Source: Haloplanus rubicundus
Lineage (GTDB): Archaea > Halobacteriota > Halobacteria > Halobacteriales > Haloferacaceae
NCBI RefSeq assembly: GCF_003342675.1
Contig: NZ_CP031148.1
Location: forward strand, 1,116,001 to 1,180,000
Reading direction: 5' to 3'
DNA: 64,000 nt
Shown in pieces: positions 1-8,468 of this stretch (the stretch's first letter is position 1; every line of letters begins with the position of its first letter). The position numbers and the translations under genes are program-made. Under the pieces are notes generated by a model. That model saw only the letters and a program-made list of their open reading frames with translations, was not told the DNA's origin and did not search any database.

Positions 1-860
1 GCGACCTGCGCAACGGGCTGACGGCGAACTATCTGGCCGTCCCGGAGATTTCGGTGTTTTACGTCGGCTTCAACACCGCCGTCGTCCCGAAGCCGGTCCG
101 GCAGGCGTTCGCGTACGCGACCGACCAGCACCTGCTCGTCGACGAGGTGTTCAAAGGGCGCGGCGAGCCGGCGTATCACTTCACGCCGCCGAGCATCTAT
201 CCCGGCGGCGCGGAGGCGTACGCCGACCACGCGCGCAACGCCTATCCGTACGGGTACGACGAGAGCCGCCTCGACATGGCCACGCAGATCATGGAGGACG
301 CGGGCTACGGTCCGGACAACCAGTTCCGGATCGAGTGGACGCAGTACGAGTCCGACACCTGGCGGCGGATGGCCCAGATTCTACGCGATCAGTTGGCGAG
401 CGCCCACATCGAGATGGAGATTCAACAGGCGCCGTTCTCGACGCTGACGGAGCGGGGCCGCAACGGGAACCTGGAGGCGTTCACGCTGGGCTGGATCGCC
501 GACTGGCCGGCGCCGGACAACTTCTTGCAGCTGCTCAACCCACCCCAGACCGACACCTCGATGGACGCTCCCATCTCGTTTATCAACTGGAGCGCCGACA
601 CCGGCGACGCCGCCGGCCGCGCGACCGACGCCTACGGAACCATCGAAGACAATCCCGAACCGACCGACGCCGCACAGCAAGCCCGCGAGCGGGCGTACGT
701 CGAGATAGAGGAAGCCAACTGGGAGGACGTCGGCATGCTCAACATCTACCACTCGCTCGGCGAACGGTTCTGGTACGACTGGGTCGACATCGACCCCGAC
801 GGGGGGATGGGTGGCTCGCGGCAGAAACTCGACGACGTGAGGATCTTCGCCCATGAGTGA
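1..860 (+). CDS. ABC transporter substrate-binding protein, family 5 (C-terminal part)
   Basis: The frame is already open at the left edge (read from base 3) and ends at TGA 858-860, so about 285 residues are visible; the signal sequence and N-terminal lobe lie outside the window. The segment VRQAFAYATDQHLL and the later GWIADWPAPDNFL are typical of extracytoplasmic family 5 solute-binding proteins, which capture oligopeptides, dipeptides or nickel outside the cell and deliver them to a DppB/DppC permease pair. Two matching permeases and a fused ATPase follow on the same strand, so this is the receptor of one uptake system. The ligand cannot be told from this part. Confidence 0.9.
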   Translation, partial: DLRNGLTANYLAVPEISVFYVGFNTAVVPKPVRQAFAYATDQHLLVDEVFKGRGEPAYHFTPPSIYPGGAEAYADHARNAYPYGYDESRLDMATQIMEDAGYGPDNQFRIEWTQYESDTWRRMAQILRDQLASAHIEMEIQQAPFSTLTERGRNGNLEAFTLGWIADWPAPDNFLQLLNPPQTDTSMDAPISFINWSADTGDAAGRATDAYGTIEDNPEPTDAAQQARERAYVEIEEANWEDVGMLNIYHSLGERFWYDWVDIDPDGGMGGSRQKLDDVRIFAHE

Positions 861-959
861 CGCCGGCACCACCGCGCTTCGAGCGGCGACGACCGGAGAC
901 GCCGACCGGGACGCGAGACGACCGCCCCCGCACACGGGACACAACCCGAGGGTCCAGCG

Positions 960-2006
960 GTGAGCCGCTGGCGTTACTTCGCACAGCGGGTGGTGCTGGC
1001 CGTCCCGGTCGTGTTCCTGGGGACGACCGTCGCCTTCCTCATCGTTCGGTTGGGACCGATCGATCCCGCGGCGGCCATCCTCGGTGCCCAGCAGATCGGG
1101 TCCCCGGAGTACTACCAGCTCCGCGAACAGCTCGGCCTCACGCAGCCGCTGTGGGAACAGTACACCGACTTCATGTGGCGGATGGTCACCTTCCAGCTCG
1201 GGCGCTCGTGGGTGATCAGTCCCGGCACGCGCGTCAACGACCTCATCGCCGTCTACGCCCCGCGGACGATCTGGTTGGGTCTTTGGTCCGTGTTGATCGC
1301 GCTCTGTATCGGTATCCCGCTCGGGTTCTACGCGGGGCTCAACCCCAACACGTTCGGGGACTACTTCGCCTCCTTCGGCGGAATCGTCTGGCGTGCCATG
1401 CCCAACTTCTGGCTCGCGGTCATCCTCGTCACCCTCCTCTCTCAGTCCCAGTCGCTGTTCGGGATCGACTGGGAGGGGCTGTGGGTGTCGACACAGGTCG
1501 TGACGCCGCCGGATCTGAGCGTCTTCGCCGAGCCGACGACGCTCGTCACGACGCCGGGCGAGGCGTGGCTGCAGGTCGCCGTCGCGGTCAAGCAGATCGC
1601 CCCCGCCGCGCTGGTTCTCGGGTCGGCATCGATGGGCAACGAGATGCGCATCGGTCGGACCGCCGTCCTCGAGATCATCAACGCCGACTACATCGAGGCC
1701 GCGCGGGCGAAGGGCGTCTCCGGTCGCCGACTGGTCTGGAAGCACGTCTTCAGGAACGCCCTCATTCCGCTCGTGCCGATCATCACGGCCGAGGCGTTCC
1801 TACTCGTCGGCGGGTCCGTGCTGGTCGAAACCGTCTTCGCGATCAACGGCCTCGGTTCCCTGTTCTTCCAAGCCGCCGTCCAGGGCGACCTGCCGCTCGT
1901 GATCTCGCTCATGTACATCTTCATCCTCCTGCTCGTCGCCGCGAACATCCTGCAGGACTTCCTCTACACGCTGATCGATCCGCGCGTGGGATACGAACGA
2001 CGGTGA
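960..2006 (+). CDS. DppB-type ABC transporter permease
   Basis: A 348-residue inner-membrane permease. It opens with a membrane segment at about residues 9-30. The cytoplasmic ATPase-contact loop is recognisable in ADYIEAARAKGVSGRRLVWK, followed by the C-terminal NGLGSLFFQAA region usual in oligopeptide/dipeptide permeases of the DppB/OppB class. The length is close to that of the family. The GTG at 960 begins a classic N-terminus (SRWRYFAQRVVLAVPVVFLG) and is preferred. A stretch of 99 bases separates it from the binding-protein stop, and the partner permease starts 4 bases after its own stop, so the genes are probably co-transcribed. Confidence 0.93.
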   Translation: MSRWRYFAQRVVLAVPVVFLGTTVAFLIVRLGPIDPAAAILGAQQIGSPEYYQLREQLGLTQPLWEQYTDFMWRMVTFQLGRSWVISPGTRVNDLIAVYAPRTIWLGLWSVLIALCIGIPLGFYAGLNPNTFGDYFASFGGIVWRAMPNFWLAVILVTLLSQSQSLFGIDWEGLWVSTQVVTPPDLSVFAEPTTLVTTPGEAWLQVAVAVKQIAPAALVLGSASMGNEMRIGRTAVLEIINADYIEAARAKGVSGRRLVWKHVFRNALIPLVPIITAEAFLLVGGSVLVETVFAINGLGSLFFQAAVQGDLPLVISLMYIFILLLVAANILQDFLYTLIDPRVGYERR

Positions 2007-2010
2007 GACG

Positions 2011-3501
2011 ATGCACGACGGGACATCACCGACGAAATCGGACGACGGCCGCTCGGCGCACGGCCCAGCGGGTGGAACGTCGCTCGTCGAGCGCGTCGCG
2101 TCGACGCCCACGCCCGCGGCACTGTGGGCCGTCGGCCTGTTGCTCCTAGTCGGCGTCGAGTTCGGCGCCGTCCTGCAGGCTGGCACCGCGCTCCTCGCGG
2201 GGCTCGGGCGGGCACTGTCCGTCCTCTCCCCCGAGACGGTCGAGGGGCTCCGGACGGCCGCCGAGTCGGTGCCGACCCTCCTCTCGCGCGAGACGGTGCC
2301 GAATCAGGGCTGGCGGCGTGGGCCGGACGGTCCCTGGCGGGCGACGTTCGCCGGCCTCGAACCCAAGGTCGCCTGGCTCGTCCGCGTGGCGCTCGTCTAC
2401 GCCTACGCTTTCGCGTTCCTGGCGTGGCTCTGGCTGGGGTATCGCCGCTACCGGACTCACTACCGGCTCGCCGACTGGACGCCGCGTGACGACGTGATCG
2501 ACCGACTGCGCGGCCACCGCTGGGGCCAGTTCGGCTTCGTCGTCGTGTTCGTGTTCGTCGTCATGGCGCTTTTCGCGCCGGCCTTGGGACCGACCACCGT
2601 CGACCGGAACGTCCTCAACCCCTACGACCACGAGATCAGATACTACGACGCGGGGACGGGCGAAGTCGACACGATCACCGTTGGGAACGCCAACCTCCAG
2701 TCGGGATCGGAGGGTGCGGGCCAGAACGTGGGGCCGTGGACCTACGACGCGTACGGCCGGTTCCACCCGTTCGGCACGCTCCCGAGCGGCAAGGACCTGT
2801 TCACTTTCCTGGCCGAGGGGGCGCGCATCTCCCTGAGCATCGGCGTCGCGTCGATGCTCGTCTCCGGCGTCTTCGGCTTGGCGATGGCGACCCTCACCGC
2901 CTATTACAAGGGCTTGACCGACTTGCTGGTCGTCCTCACCAGCGACTCGATCAAGTCACTCCCACTGTTGATGGTCCTCATCCTCGTCGTCGTGGTGTTT
3001 CAGGGCACGTGGCTCGCGGAGTTCTACGACGGCGCCGTCCTGTTGACGGCGGTGCTGGCGCTCGTCAACTGGCCGTATCTCTGGCGGGCGGTTCGGGGGC
3101 CCGCGTTGCAGGTCGCGGAAGCGACGTGGATCGACGCGGCCCGGAGTTTCGGCCAATCGCCCGCGGTCATCATGCGCAAACACATGGCGCCGTACGTCGT
3201 CGGGTACATGATGGTGTACACGTCGATGAGCCTGGGCGGAGTCATCATCGCCGTCGCCGGCCTCTCCTTTCTCGGTCTCGGGATCACCCCCCCGACGCCG
3301 GAGTGGGGTCGCGCCGTCAGCGTCGGCCAGCCGTACGTGGCGACCGCCTCGTGGCACATCTCGCTCCTGCCGGGCATCCTCATCACCCTCGTGGTGACCG
3401 GCTTCAACGCGCTCGGCGACGGCATCCGCGACGCCATCGACCCGGAGAGCGAGGGCGGGTCGGGGGTCGAGGGCGCGGCGGCCGGTGGAGGTGGCGCGTG
3501 A
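2011..3501 (+). CDS. DppC-type ABC transporter permease with long N-terminal extension
   Basis: A 496-residue permease, partner of the preceding DppB-type protein. The family core starts near residue 167 (GHRWGQFGFVVVFVFVVMAL). The ATPase-contact motif appears as EATWIDAARSFGQSPAVIMR and the usual ending GDGIRDAIDP is present. Family members are normally about 300 residues. The extra 165 or so residues at the N-terminus carry about two further hydrophobic segments (roughly residues 30-60 and 120-145), so this subunit probably has two additional membrane spans. Its TGA overlaps the GTG of the ATPase gene (GTGA), which indicates translational coupling. Confidence 0.9.
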   Translation: MHDGTSPTKSDDGRSAHGPAGGTSLVERVASTPTPAALWAVGLLLLVGVEFGAVLQAGTALLAGLGRALSVLSPETVEGLRTAAESVPTLLSRETVPNQGWRRGPDGPWRATFAGLEPKVAWLVRVALVYAYAFAFLAWLWLGYRRYRTHYRLADWTPRDDVIDRLRGHRWGQFGFVVVFVFVVMALFAPALGPTTVDRNVLNPYDHEIRYYDAGTGEVDTITVGNANLQSGSEGAGQNVGPWTYDAYGRFHPFGTLPSGKDLFTFLAEGARISLSIGVASMLVSGVFGLAMATLTAYYKGLTDLLVVLTSDSIKSLPLLMVLILVVVVFQGTWLAEFYDGAVLLTAVLALVNWPYLWRAVRGPALQVAEATWIDAARSFGQSPAVIMRKHMAPYVVGYMMVYTSMSLGGVIIAVAGLSFLGLGITPPTPEWGRAVSVGQPYVATASWHISLLPGILITLVVTGFNALGDGIRDAIDPESEGGSGVEGAAAGGGGA

Positions 3502-5990
3502 CCGACACCCCGGCGGACGCGGCGAACGCCCGCCACCGCGACGACCCCATCCTTGCCGTGGAGAACCTTCGGACGACTTTCGAGACCGACAAGGAGACGA
3601 TCAGGGCGGTCGACGGGATCGACCTCGACGTCTATCCGGGCGAGACGGTCGGGCTGGTCGGCGAATCCGGGTCGGGCAAGAGCGTGACCGCCCGCTCGAT
3701 CATGGGACTGATCGACGCGCCGGGACGGATCGATCCCGACAGCAGCATTCGGTTCGACGGCGAGGAGTTGACCGGGCGGTCCGAGGCGGAGTGGAGCGCG
3801 GTTCGCGGGAGCGGGATCGCGATGGTGTTTCAGGACCCCCTCTCGCGGCTCAACCCGGTGTACACCGTCGGCAACCAGATCACGGAGTCCCTGCGACTCC
3901 ACCAGGGACTCCGCGGCGCGGCGGCGACGGCGGAAGCGATCGAGTTGCTGGAGGCCGTCGGCATCGCCGACGCGCCGCGCCGACTCGACGAACACCCCCA
4001 CGAGTTCTCGGGCGGGATGCGCCAGCGCGCGGTGATCGCCATGGCGCTCGCCTGCGACCCCGAGGTGTTGATCGCGGACGAACCGACGACGGCGCTGGAC
4101 GTGACCACCCAGGCACAGATCCTCGAGCTCCTCGAGCGACTGCAGGCCGCGCGTGATCTGGCGATCCTGTGTATCACACACGACATGGGCGTGATCGCGG
4201 AGGTCTGCGACCGGGTGAACGTGATGTACGCCGGCGAAATCGTCGAGACGGTGGCCGTCGAGGAGCTGTTCGCCGCGCCGGCACATCCGTACACGCGGTG
4301 GTTGCTGGCGAGCGTCCCGAGTGCGCAGTCGCCGACGCGGCGCCTGCGGACCATCGAGGGCGAGGTGCCGACGCCGACCGACGCCCCGACCGCGTGCCGG
4401 TTCGCGCCCCGCTGTCCGCAGGCGTTCGAGGACTGCGAACGGAGTCATCCACCGTCGGTGAACGTGTCCCCGACCGACCCGGATCACACGGTCGCCTGCC
4501 TGCTGTATCCCGAGGACCGCGACGCCGACGCCGCGAGCGAGACGGGACGGGACGGTCTCCCCGACGACCCGGATCGGCGCGGGGCCGAGGCCGCGGTGAC
4601 CGGCCGGCGGTCGTCGGTAGCCACGGACGCCGACGGCCGGCGTCGGTCGGATCCCGCGGACCAGACGCTCGTCGAGGTACGCGACCTCGAGACGCATTAC
4701 GAGGCCGGTGCGACCCTCTTCGAGACGCCGCCGGTCAAGGCGGTCGACGGGGTGAGCTTCGACATCCGACGCGGGGAGACGCTCGGACTCGTTGGGGAGT
4801 CGGGCTGTGGAAAGACCACGCTCGGGCGCACGCTCCTCGGCCTGGAGCGGGCGACGGGCGGCACCGTCCGGTACGGCGGCCAAGACGTGACCGAGATGAC
4901 GGCAGCGCAGCGACAGCGGTGGCGGCGCAACGTCGGCATGGTGTTCCAAGACCCCGAATCCAGCCTCAACGAGCGGCTGACGGTCGGCGAAATCGTCCGC
5001 GAACCGCTGGACGTCCACGACTGGGAGACGCCACGGCGCCGGCGGGGGCGGGTTCGCGATCTGCTGGACACCGTCGGTCTCCAGCCGGAACATTACCACC
5101 GCTACCCACACCAGTTCTCGGGCGGGCAACGGCAACGAATCGCCATCGCGAGGGCGCTGGCGCTGAACCCCGAGTTCCTCGTCCTCGACGAACCCGTCTC
5201 GGCACTCGACGTCTCCGTCCAGGCGCAGGTGCTCAACCTCCTCGAAGACCTGCAGGCGGAGTACGGGCTCACGTACCTGCTTATCGCCCACGACCTCTCG
5301 GTCGTGCGCCATGTCTGTGATCGAGTCGCAGTGATGTATCTCGGCACCCTCCTCGAACGCGGCGACACCGCGGCGCTGTTCGAGGAGCCGGCGAACCCGT
5401 ACACCATCTCGCTGCTGTCTGCGGTGCCGACGGCCGAGCCGACGGGATCGACGGCGGAGACGGATCGGATCACGCTTCGTGGCGAGCCGCCGACGCCGCG
5501 GGATCCGCCGTCCGGCTGTCCGTTCAGCACACGCTGTCCCATGAAGATCAGACCGCCCGCGTTCGAGGACCTCGACGACGACCTCTTCGAGCGGATCGAG
5601 ACGCTTCGGACGGTCCTCCGGGAGCGGGCGCGGGCCGATCGGTCGCTGACCGATCGGGTCGCGGCGCTACTCGGTCGGGACGCCACGGACGCCGACGCCG
5701 CGGAGCTTCGGCGCGACCTGTTCGGCGACGTCACGCTTCCCCCGACGGCGCAAGGCCCGGTGGACGAGGCGCTGGCGAAACTGGACGCGGGCGAACTTGG
5801 GGCTGCACAGCGGGTCCTGGCCGACGCGTTCGACAGCGACTGCGACACCGTGATGCCCGACGCCCACCGGACCGGACCGGCCGACCGCACGAGCTGGTGT
5901 CACCGTCACCGCGAGGCCGAGACCGATCCCCGCTCGGCGGTCGACCGCGCGCGATACGCCCAAGATTCCGACAATCAATCAGACCAATGA
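3498..5990 (+). CDS. Fused DppD-DppF double ATP-binding protein of the ABC transporter
   Basis: One 830-residue chain holds two complete ABC ATPase domains that are usually separate DppD and DppF subunits. Domain 1 has Walker A GESGSGKS near residue 55 and signature EFSGGMRQR near 170, and ends in the oligopeptide-type Cys-rich tail CRFAPRCPQAFEDC. Domain 2 has Walker A GESGCGKTT near 433 and signature QFSGGQRQR near 538. Its Cys tail (GCPFSTRCP) is split from its partner by roughly 100 extra acidic, helical residues before the end. The start is taken as the GTG that overlaps the permease stop; the frame is open further upstream only inside the permease gene. It should energise the 960/2011 permease pair. 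Confidence 0.92.
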   Translation: MTDTPADAANARHRDDPILAVENLRTTFETDKETIRAVDGIDLDVYPGETVGLVGESGSGKSVTARSIMGLIDAPGRIDPDSSIRFDGEELTGRSEAEWSAVRGSGIAMVFQDPLSRLNPVYTVGNQITESLRLHQGLRGAAATAEAIELLEAVGIADAPRRLDEHPHEFSGGMRQRAVIAMALACDPEVLIADEPTTALDVTTQAQILELLERLQAARDLAILCITHDMGVIAEVCDRVNVMYAGEIVETVAVEELFAAPAHPYTRWLLASVPSAQSPTRRLRTIEGEVPTPTDAPTACRFAPRCPQAFEDCERSHPPSVNVSPTDPDHTVACLLYPEDRDADAASETGRDGLPDDPDRRGAEAAVTGRRSSVATDADGRRRSDPADQTLVEVRDLETHYEAGATLFETPPVKAVDGVSFDIRRGETLGLVGESGCGKTTLGRTLLGLERATGGTVRYGGQDVTEMTAAQRQRWRRNVGMVFQDPESSLNERLTVGEIVREPLDVHDWETPRRRRGRVRDLLDTVGLQPEHYHRYPHQFSGGQRQRIAIARALALNPEFLVLDEPVSALDVSVQAQVLNLLEDLQAEYGLTYLLIAHDLSVVRHVCDRVAVMYLGTLLERGDTAALFEEPANPYTISLLSAVPTAEPTGSTAETDRITLRGEPPTPRDPPSGCPFSTRCPMKIRPPAFEDLDDDLFERIETLRTVLRERARADRSLTDRVAALLGRDATDADAAELRRDLFGDVTLPPTAQGPVDEALAKLDAGELGAAQRVLADAFDSDCDTVMPDAHRTGPADRTSWCHRHREAETDPRSAVDRARYAQDSDNQSDQ

Positions 5991-6066
5991 CACGAATCGC
6001 CCCCGCTCGCCCGTGGGTCGCCGTCCCGTTCCGGCCAGTCACCCGCGCCCGCTCGCGACGGTCGGT

Positions 6067-6483
6067 ATGACGCCGCGTTCGGCGAGACGGTGGGGTCGGC
6101 GGCTGCTGGATCTCGTCGGCTACGCGGCCGGGCTGTTCGTCGCGGCGGTTTCGCTGATCGCGCCGGTGAGTGTGGCGACCGGGAGCGGCCTAGTCGGTGT
6201 CAAGGTCGGCCTGTTTCTCGCCGGCGTCGCCTGTGTCGGCTACGCGACCGTCCTCTGGTGGCCGTCACGGTCGGAGTCGGATCCCGCCGCGACGCCGAGC
6301 CGATCCGGCCGCGATGGACGGCCGACGGGGTTCGAGGCCCTGCTAGATCGCGTTCCGCCCTGGCGGTGGCTCCGCGTCGATCCCCACGGCCGGTTCCACC
6401 CCGGAACCAAACTGTACGCCGCCGCCGCGTTGCTGTTCGGCGCCTCCTTCCTGCTGGAGGCAGTGTTCGGCGTCGGGGTCTGA
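6067..6483 (+). CDS. Small membrane protein of unknown function
   Basis: About 138 residues with three predicted membrane segments, roughly at residues 16-38, 44-62 and 112-135. A hydrophilic loop rich in Arg and Ser and a conserved-looking VDPHGRFHPGTKLYAA segment lie before the last span. The ATG at 6067 is chosen over an in-frame GTG at 6013 because the 18 intervening residues are Pro/Arg-rich and unlike a membrane protein start. It lies 76 bases after the ABC ATPase stop and may be read through from it. I do not recognise a functional family. Confidence 0.7.
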   Translation: MTPRSARRWGRRLLDLVGYAAGLFVAAVSLIAPVSVATGSGLVGVKVGLFLAGVACVGYATVLWWPSRSESDPAATPSRSGRDGRPTGFEALLDRVPPWRWLRVDPHGRFHPGTKLYAAAALLFGASFLLEAVFGVGV

Positions 6484-6609
6484 CGCGATCGGCGTCCCCG
6501 TTTCGAGATGGTGGTGGCGAAATCGGTAGCCGCGTCCAGCCGACGGCACGAGTATCGTGAGGTGATGTCATCACGATGACTTTTGATCGTGCGGTCCGTA
6601 GGCCAGACT

Positions 6610-7155
6610 ATGCCGACGGCCGGCGACGACGACGGCGCCGAGCGTCTCGCGGCGCACGCGGCGGGGAACAAGCGGGCGTGGCAGGCGACCCTCGACGACG
6701 TGGACGAGCTGGCGGCCGGCCGGGCGACCGACGGGTGGGAGGTGGTGACGGTCGTGGCGGGACAGACGGCGCCCCGGCCCCGCGAGACCGGCGGCACCGA
6801 CCGGTACGGACTCGTCCACGTCGTCTCCAAGAGCGACGCCGACTCGTTCGCGACGGCGTACGAGCGCGGTGAGTACCCGCGATACGACGTCTACCGGGCA
6901 ACGACCGACACGCGACTCTTTCTCGTGACCGAGTGTCTCGACCCGGGAAGCCGGACCGCCATCCTCGTCGCCGGGAGCGTTCGACGGGACGACGCTCGGG
7001 CACTCGCCCGAACCGCCGCCCGGACCGGGCGGATGTACACCCACGTTCGGACGCTGGACGGGACGCACCTGGGATCGTTCGAACACGCGACCCCCGAGAA
7101 GTTCTTCCCGGTGACTGACCGGGGATCGCAGTCGAGCGGCGAGGACTGCCGGTAA
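6610..7155 (+). CDS. Soluble haloarchaeal protein of unknown function
   Basis: A 181-residue acidic soluble protein starting MPTAGDDDG. The N-terminal third is helical and charged. The rest alternates strand and helix (VVTVVAGQTAP, YGLVHVVSKSDADSF, TRLFLVTECLD, TAILVAGSV) and ends with the GSFEHATPEKFFP segment, suggesting a compact alpha/beta fold. No catalytic motif is visible. The ATG at 6610 is preferred to the in-frame TTG at 6583. A degenerate copy of the palindromic repeat follows its stop codon directly. Confidence 0.75.
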   Translation: MPTAGDDDGAERLAAHAAGNKRAWQATLDDVDELAAGRATDGWEVVTVVAGQTAPRPRETGGTDRYGLVHVVSKSDADSFATAYERGEYPRYDVYRATTDTRLFLVTECLDPGSRTAILVAGSVRRDDARALARTAARTGRMYTHVRTLDGTHLGSFEHATPEKFFPVTDRGSQSSGEDCR

Positions 7156-7228
7156 TAATCGTAACTGCTCACCGGTGGTCCGCCGTCGCGGTCGGGCGAC
7201 CCAGCGGTACCGACTGACGATGATCACT
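7156..7228. repeat. Palindromic intergenic element, copy A (degenerate)
   Basis: It lies immediately after the TAA at 7153-7155. The inner stem is CCGGTGGTCCGCC facing GGCGACCCAGCGG, with a GC-rich loop. The outer arms (ATCGTAACTG on the left, a GACGATGAT-type sequence on the right) are only partly complementary. It matches the plan of the copies at 13491, 19367, 39216 and 50671 but has decayed. Confidence 0.6.
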
Positions 7229-7285
7229 ACGACGGCGCGCCACTCGATGCCGCCGCCGTGGACCGTCGTCCGCCCACCCGTCCCA

Positions 7286-7645
7286 TCAGCGACCCAGCAC
7301 CGGCTCTTTGAGCGCGACGACTTCGCTCATGATGGCCTCGACGTGTTCCTCCGGGACCCCGTTCTTCTCCAGCGCTTCCTGCAGGTAGCGCCCGACCAGG
7401 TCGAAATGGTCCTCCTCGATCCCCAGATGTGCGTGTGCCTCGCGCATGTTCGCCCCCGAGTATTCGACGGGGCCGCCGGCGACGGCGCTGATGAACTGCA
7501 CCTGATGGGAGCGGAGTTCGTCCATATCCATGCCGTCGAAGTACGGTTCGAGTCGCTCGTCGGCGAGCACTCGCTCGTAGAAGTCGTCGACCACCGATTC
7601 GACTGCGTCTCGACCACCGATATCCCGATAGATCGTCTGCGACAT
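7286..7645 (-). CDS. Truncated haemoglobin (group I-like globin)
   Basis: A 119-residue truncated globin. The opening SQTIYRDIGGRDAVESVVDDFYERVLADE is the usual start of this family. The DFYERVL helix carries the B10 Tyr and the segment MREAHAHLGIEEDHFD supplies the proximal His of the F helix. These small haem proteins bind oxygen or nitric oxide in the cytoplasm and often act in NO detoxification or oxygen sensing. The start at 7645 is preferred over an upstream ATG at 7678, which adds only non-globin residues. It is convergent with 6610-7155 and lies downstream of the frameshifted regulator on the same strand. Confidence 0.92.
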   Translation of the reverse strand: MSQTIYRDIGGRDAVESVVDDFYERVLADERLEPYFDGMDMDELRSHQVQFISAVAGGPVEYSGANMREAHAHLGIEEDHFDLVGRYLQEALEKNGVPEEHVEAIMSEVVALKEPVLGR

Positions 7646-7708
7646 TGCGTCGCGGGATGATCGACACGGCGTGGGCATACGGCCGTCGCCTAGGATGCTC
7701 GGTCCTAT

Positions 7709-8350
7709 TTACGTTCGTGTGGTCGAATCACACGGCCGAGCGGGGACGATCTGATCGAACAGTTTCGTCTGTGCGGTCGACAGGTGTTCGACGAACGTGG
7801 AGACGGCGATGCCGAGTTCGCCGGCCACGGCGTCGGCCGTCGCACGCTTCGGCGAGTCGAAGTAGCCCATCTCGTGGGCGGTTTCGAGCACCTCGAACTG
7901 CCGGTCGGTGAAGGCGCTCCGGTCGGCGACGAGGAGCGTCCGGTCCTCGTCGCCGGACCGCACCAGCCGCCGCACCGTACGTCGGCACAGCACGCTCGGA
8001 GCGCCGCCGTGACGGTGCGGAGCGTCTCGCGGTCGGGCACGATGAGGGTGAGACGGAGACGACCGCCCTCGGCCCGAATCTCCCGGACCGGACAGCCGTG
8101 GTTCGGCACGCGCGAGCACGGACACTCGTCGTCGTGGCTGAACCGGTACACCGACCGCGACCCGTCCGCGAACACTTCCTCGGCGTCGTCGACCGTCGCC
8201 CCCGCGTCCGTCCCCTCGACGGTCACCTCGCCGACGATGCCCGCCCCCCCGGTCGACCGCCACCGACTCCACCGTCCCCGCCTCGCTCAGCGCCGCCGCC
8301 GGACAGCCGGCCCCGTGGAGTTCGAACTGGGCGTGAATTCCTGTCGCCAT
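7709..8350 (-). pseudogene. Bacterio-opsin-activator-type HTH regulator, interrupted by two frameshifts
   Basis: Three consecutive pieces of one protein lie in two frames. MATGIHAQFELHG begins at 8350. The frame then shifts at a run of seven C (8244-8250; six would restore it) into a piece containing CPCSRVPNHGCPVREI and LRLTLIVPDRETL. It shifts back near 7976-7984, where one base seems to be missing, into a C-terminal helix-turn-helix (FTDRQFEVLETAHEMGYFDSP, then AVAGELGIAVSTFVEHL). This is the architecture of haloarchaeal Bat/HTH-10 regulators, with a sensor-like N-terminus and a C-terminal DNA-binding domain. The shifts compensate, so the gene may be intact with two sequence errors, or decayed. 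It is divergent from the 8469 module. Confidence 0.75.
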
Positions 8351-8426
8351 GCGTCCCGGACATCGATCCCGAGTGATAAGCGACGCCGTTCGTGTCGCCG
8401 CCGCCATCCTGTGATCTGCCTAAACG

Positions 8427-8437
8427 GTTAAGATATC
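8427..8437 (+). promoter_or_regulatory. TATA-like box of the 8469 module
   Basis: GTTAAGATATC lies about 35 bases before the ATG at 8469 in a locally AT-rich patch of the divergent intergenic region shared with the frameshifted regulator. It is the only TATA-like stretch there. Confidence 0.5.
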
Positions 8438-8468
8438 TCACATCATCGTTCACTATGGACATATCCTC

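Noticed and set aside
853-963. A 36-codon frame overlapping the end of the binding protein gene and the GTG of the first permease
   Set aside because: The product is only Arg, Pro, Asp and Thr-rich low complexity, without a promoter of its own. Open frames of this size arise easily in such GC-rich DNA.
3024-5312. Long antisense open frame through the permease and ATPase genes
   Set aside because: Its product is Arg/Gly/Val-rich with no domain; it mirrors codon bias of the sense gene. The same applies to long antisense frames at 9008-10918, 10945-13215, 25697-27499, 28834-30825, 32631-35081 and 48565-50538.
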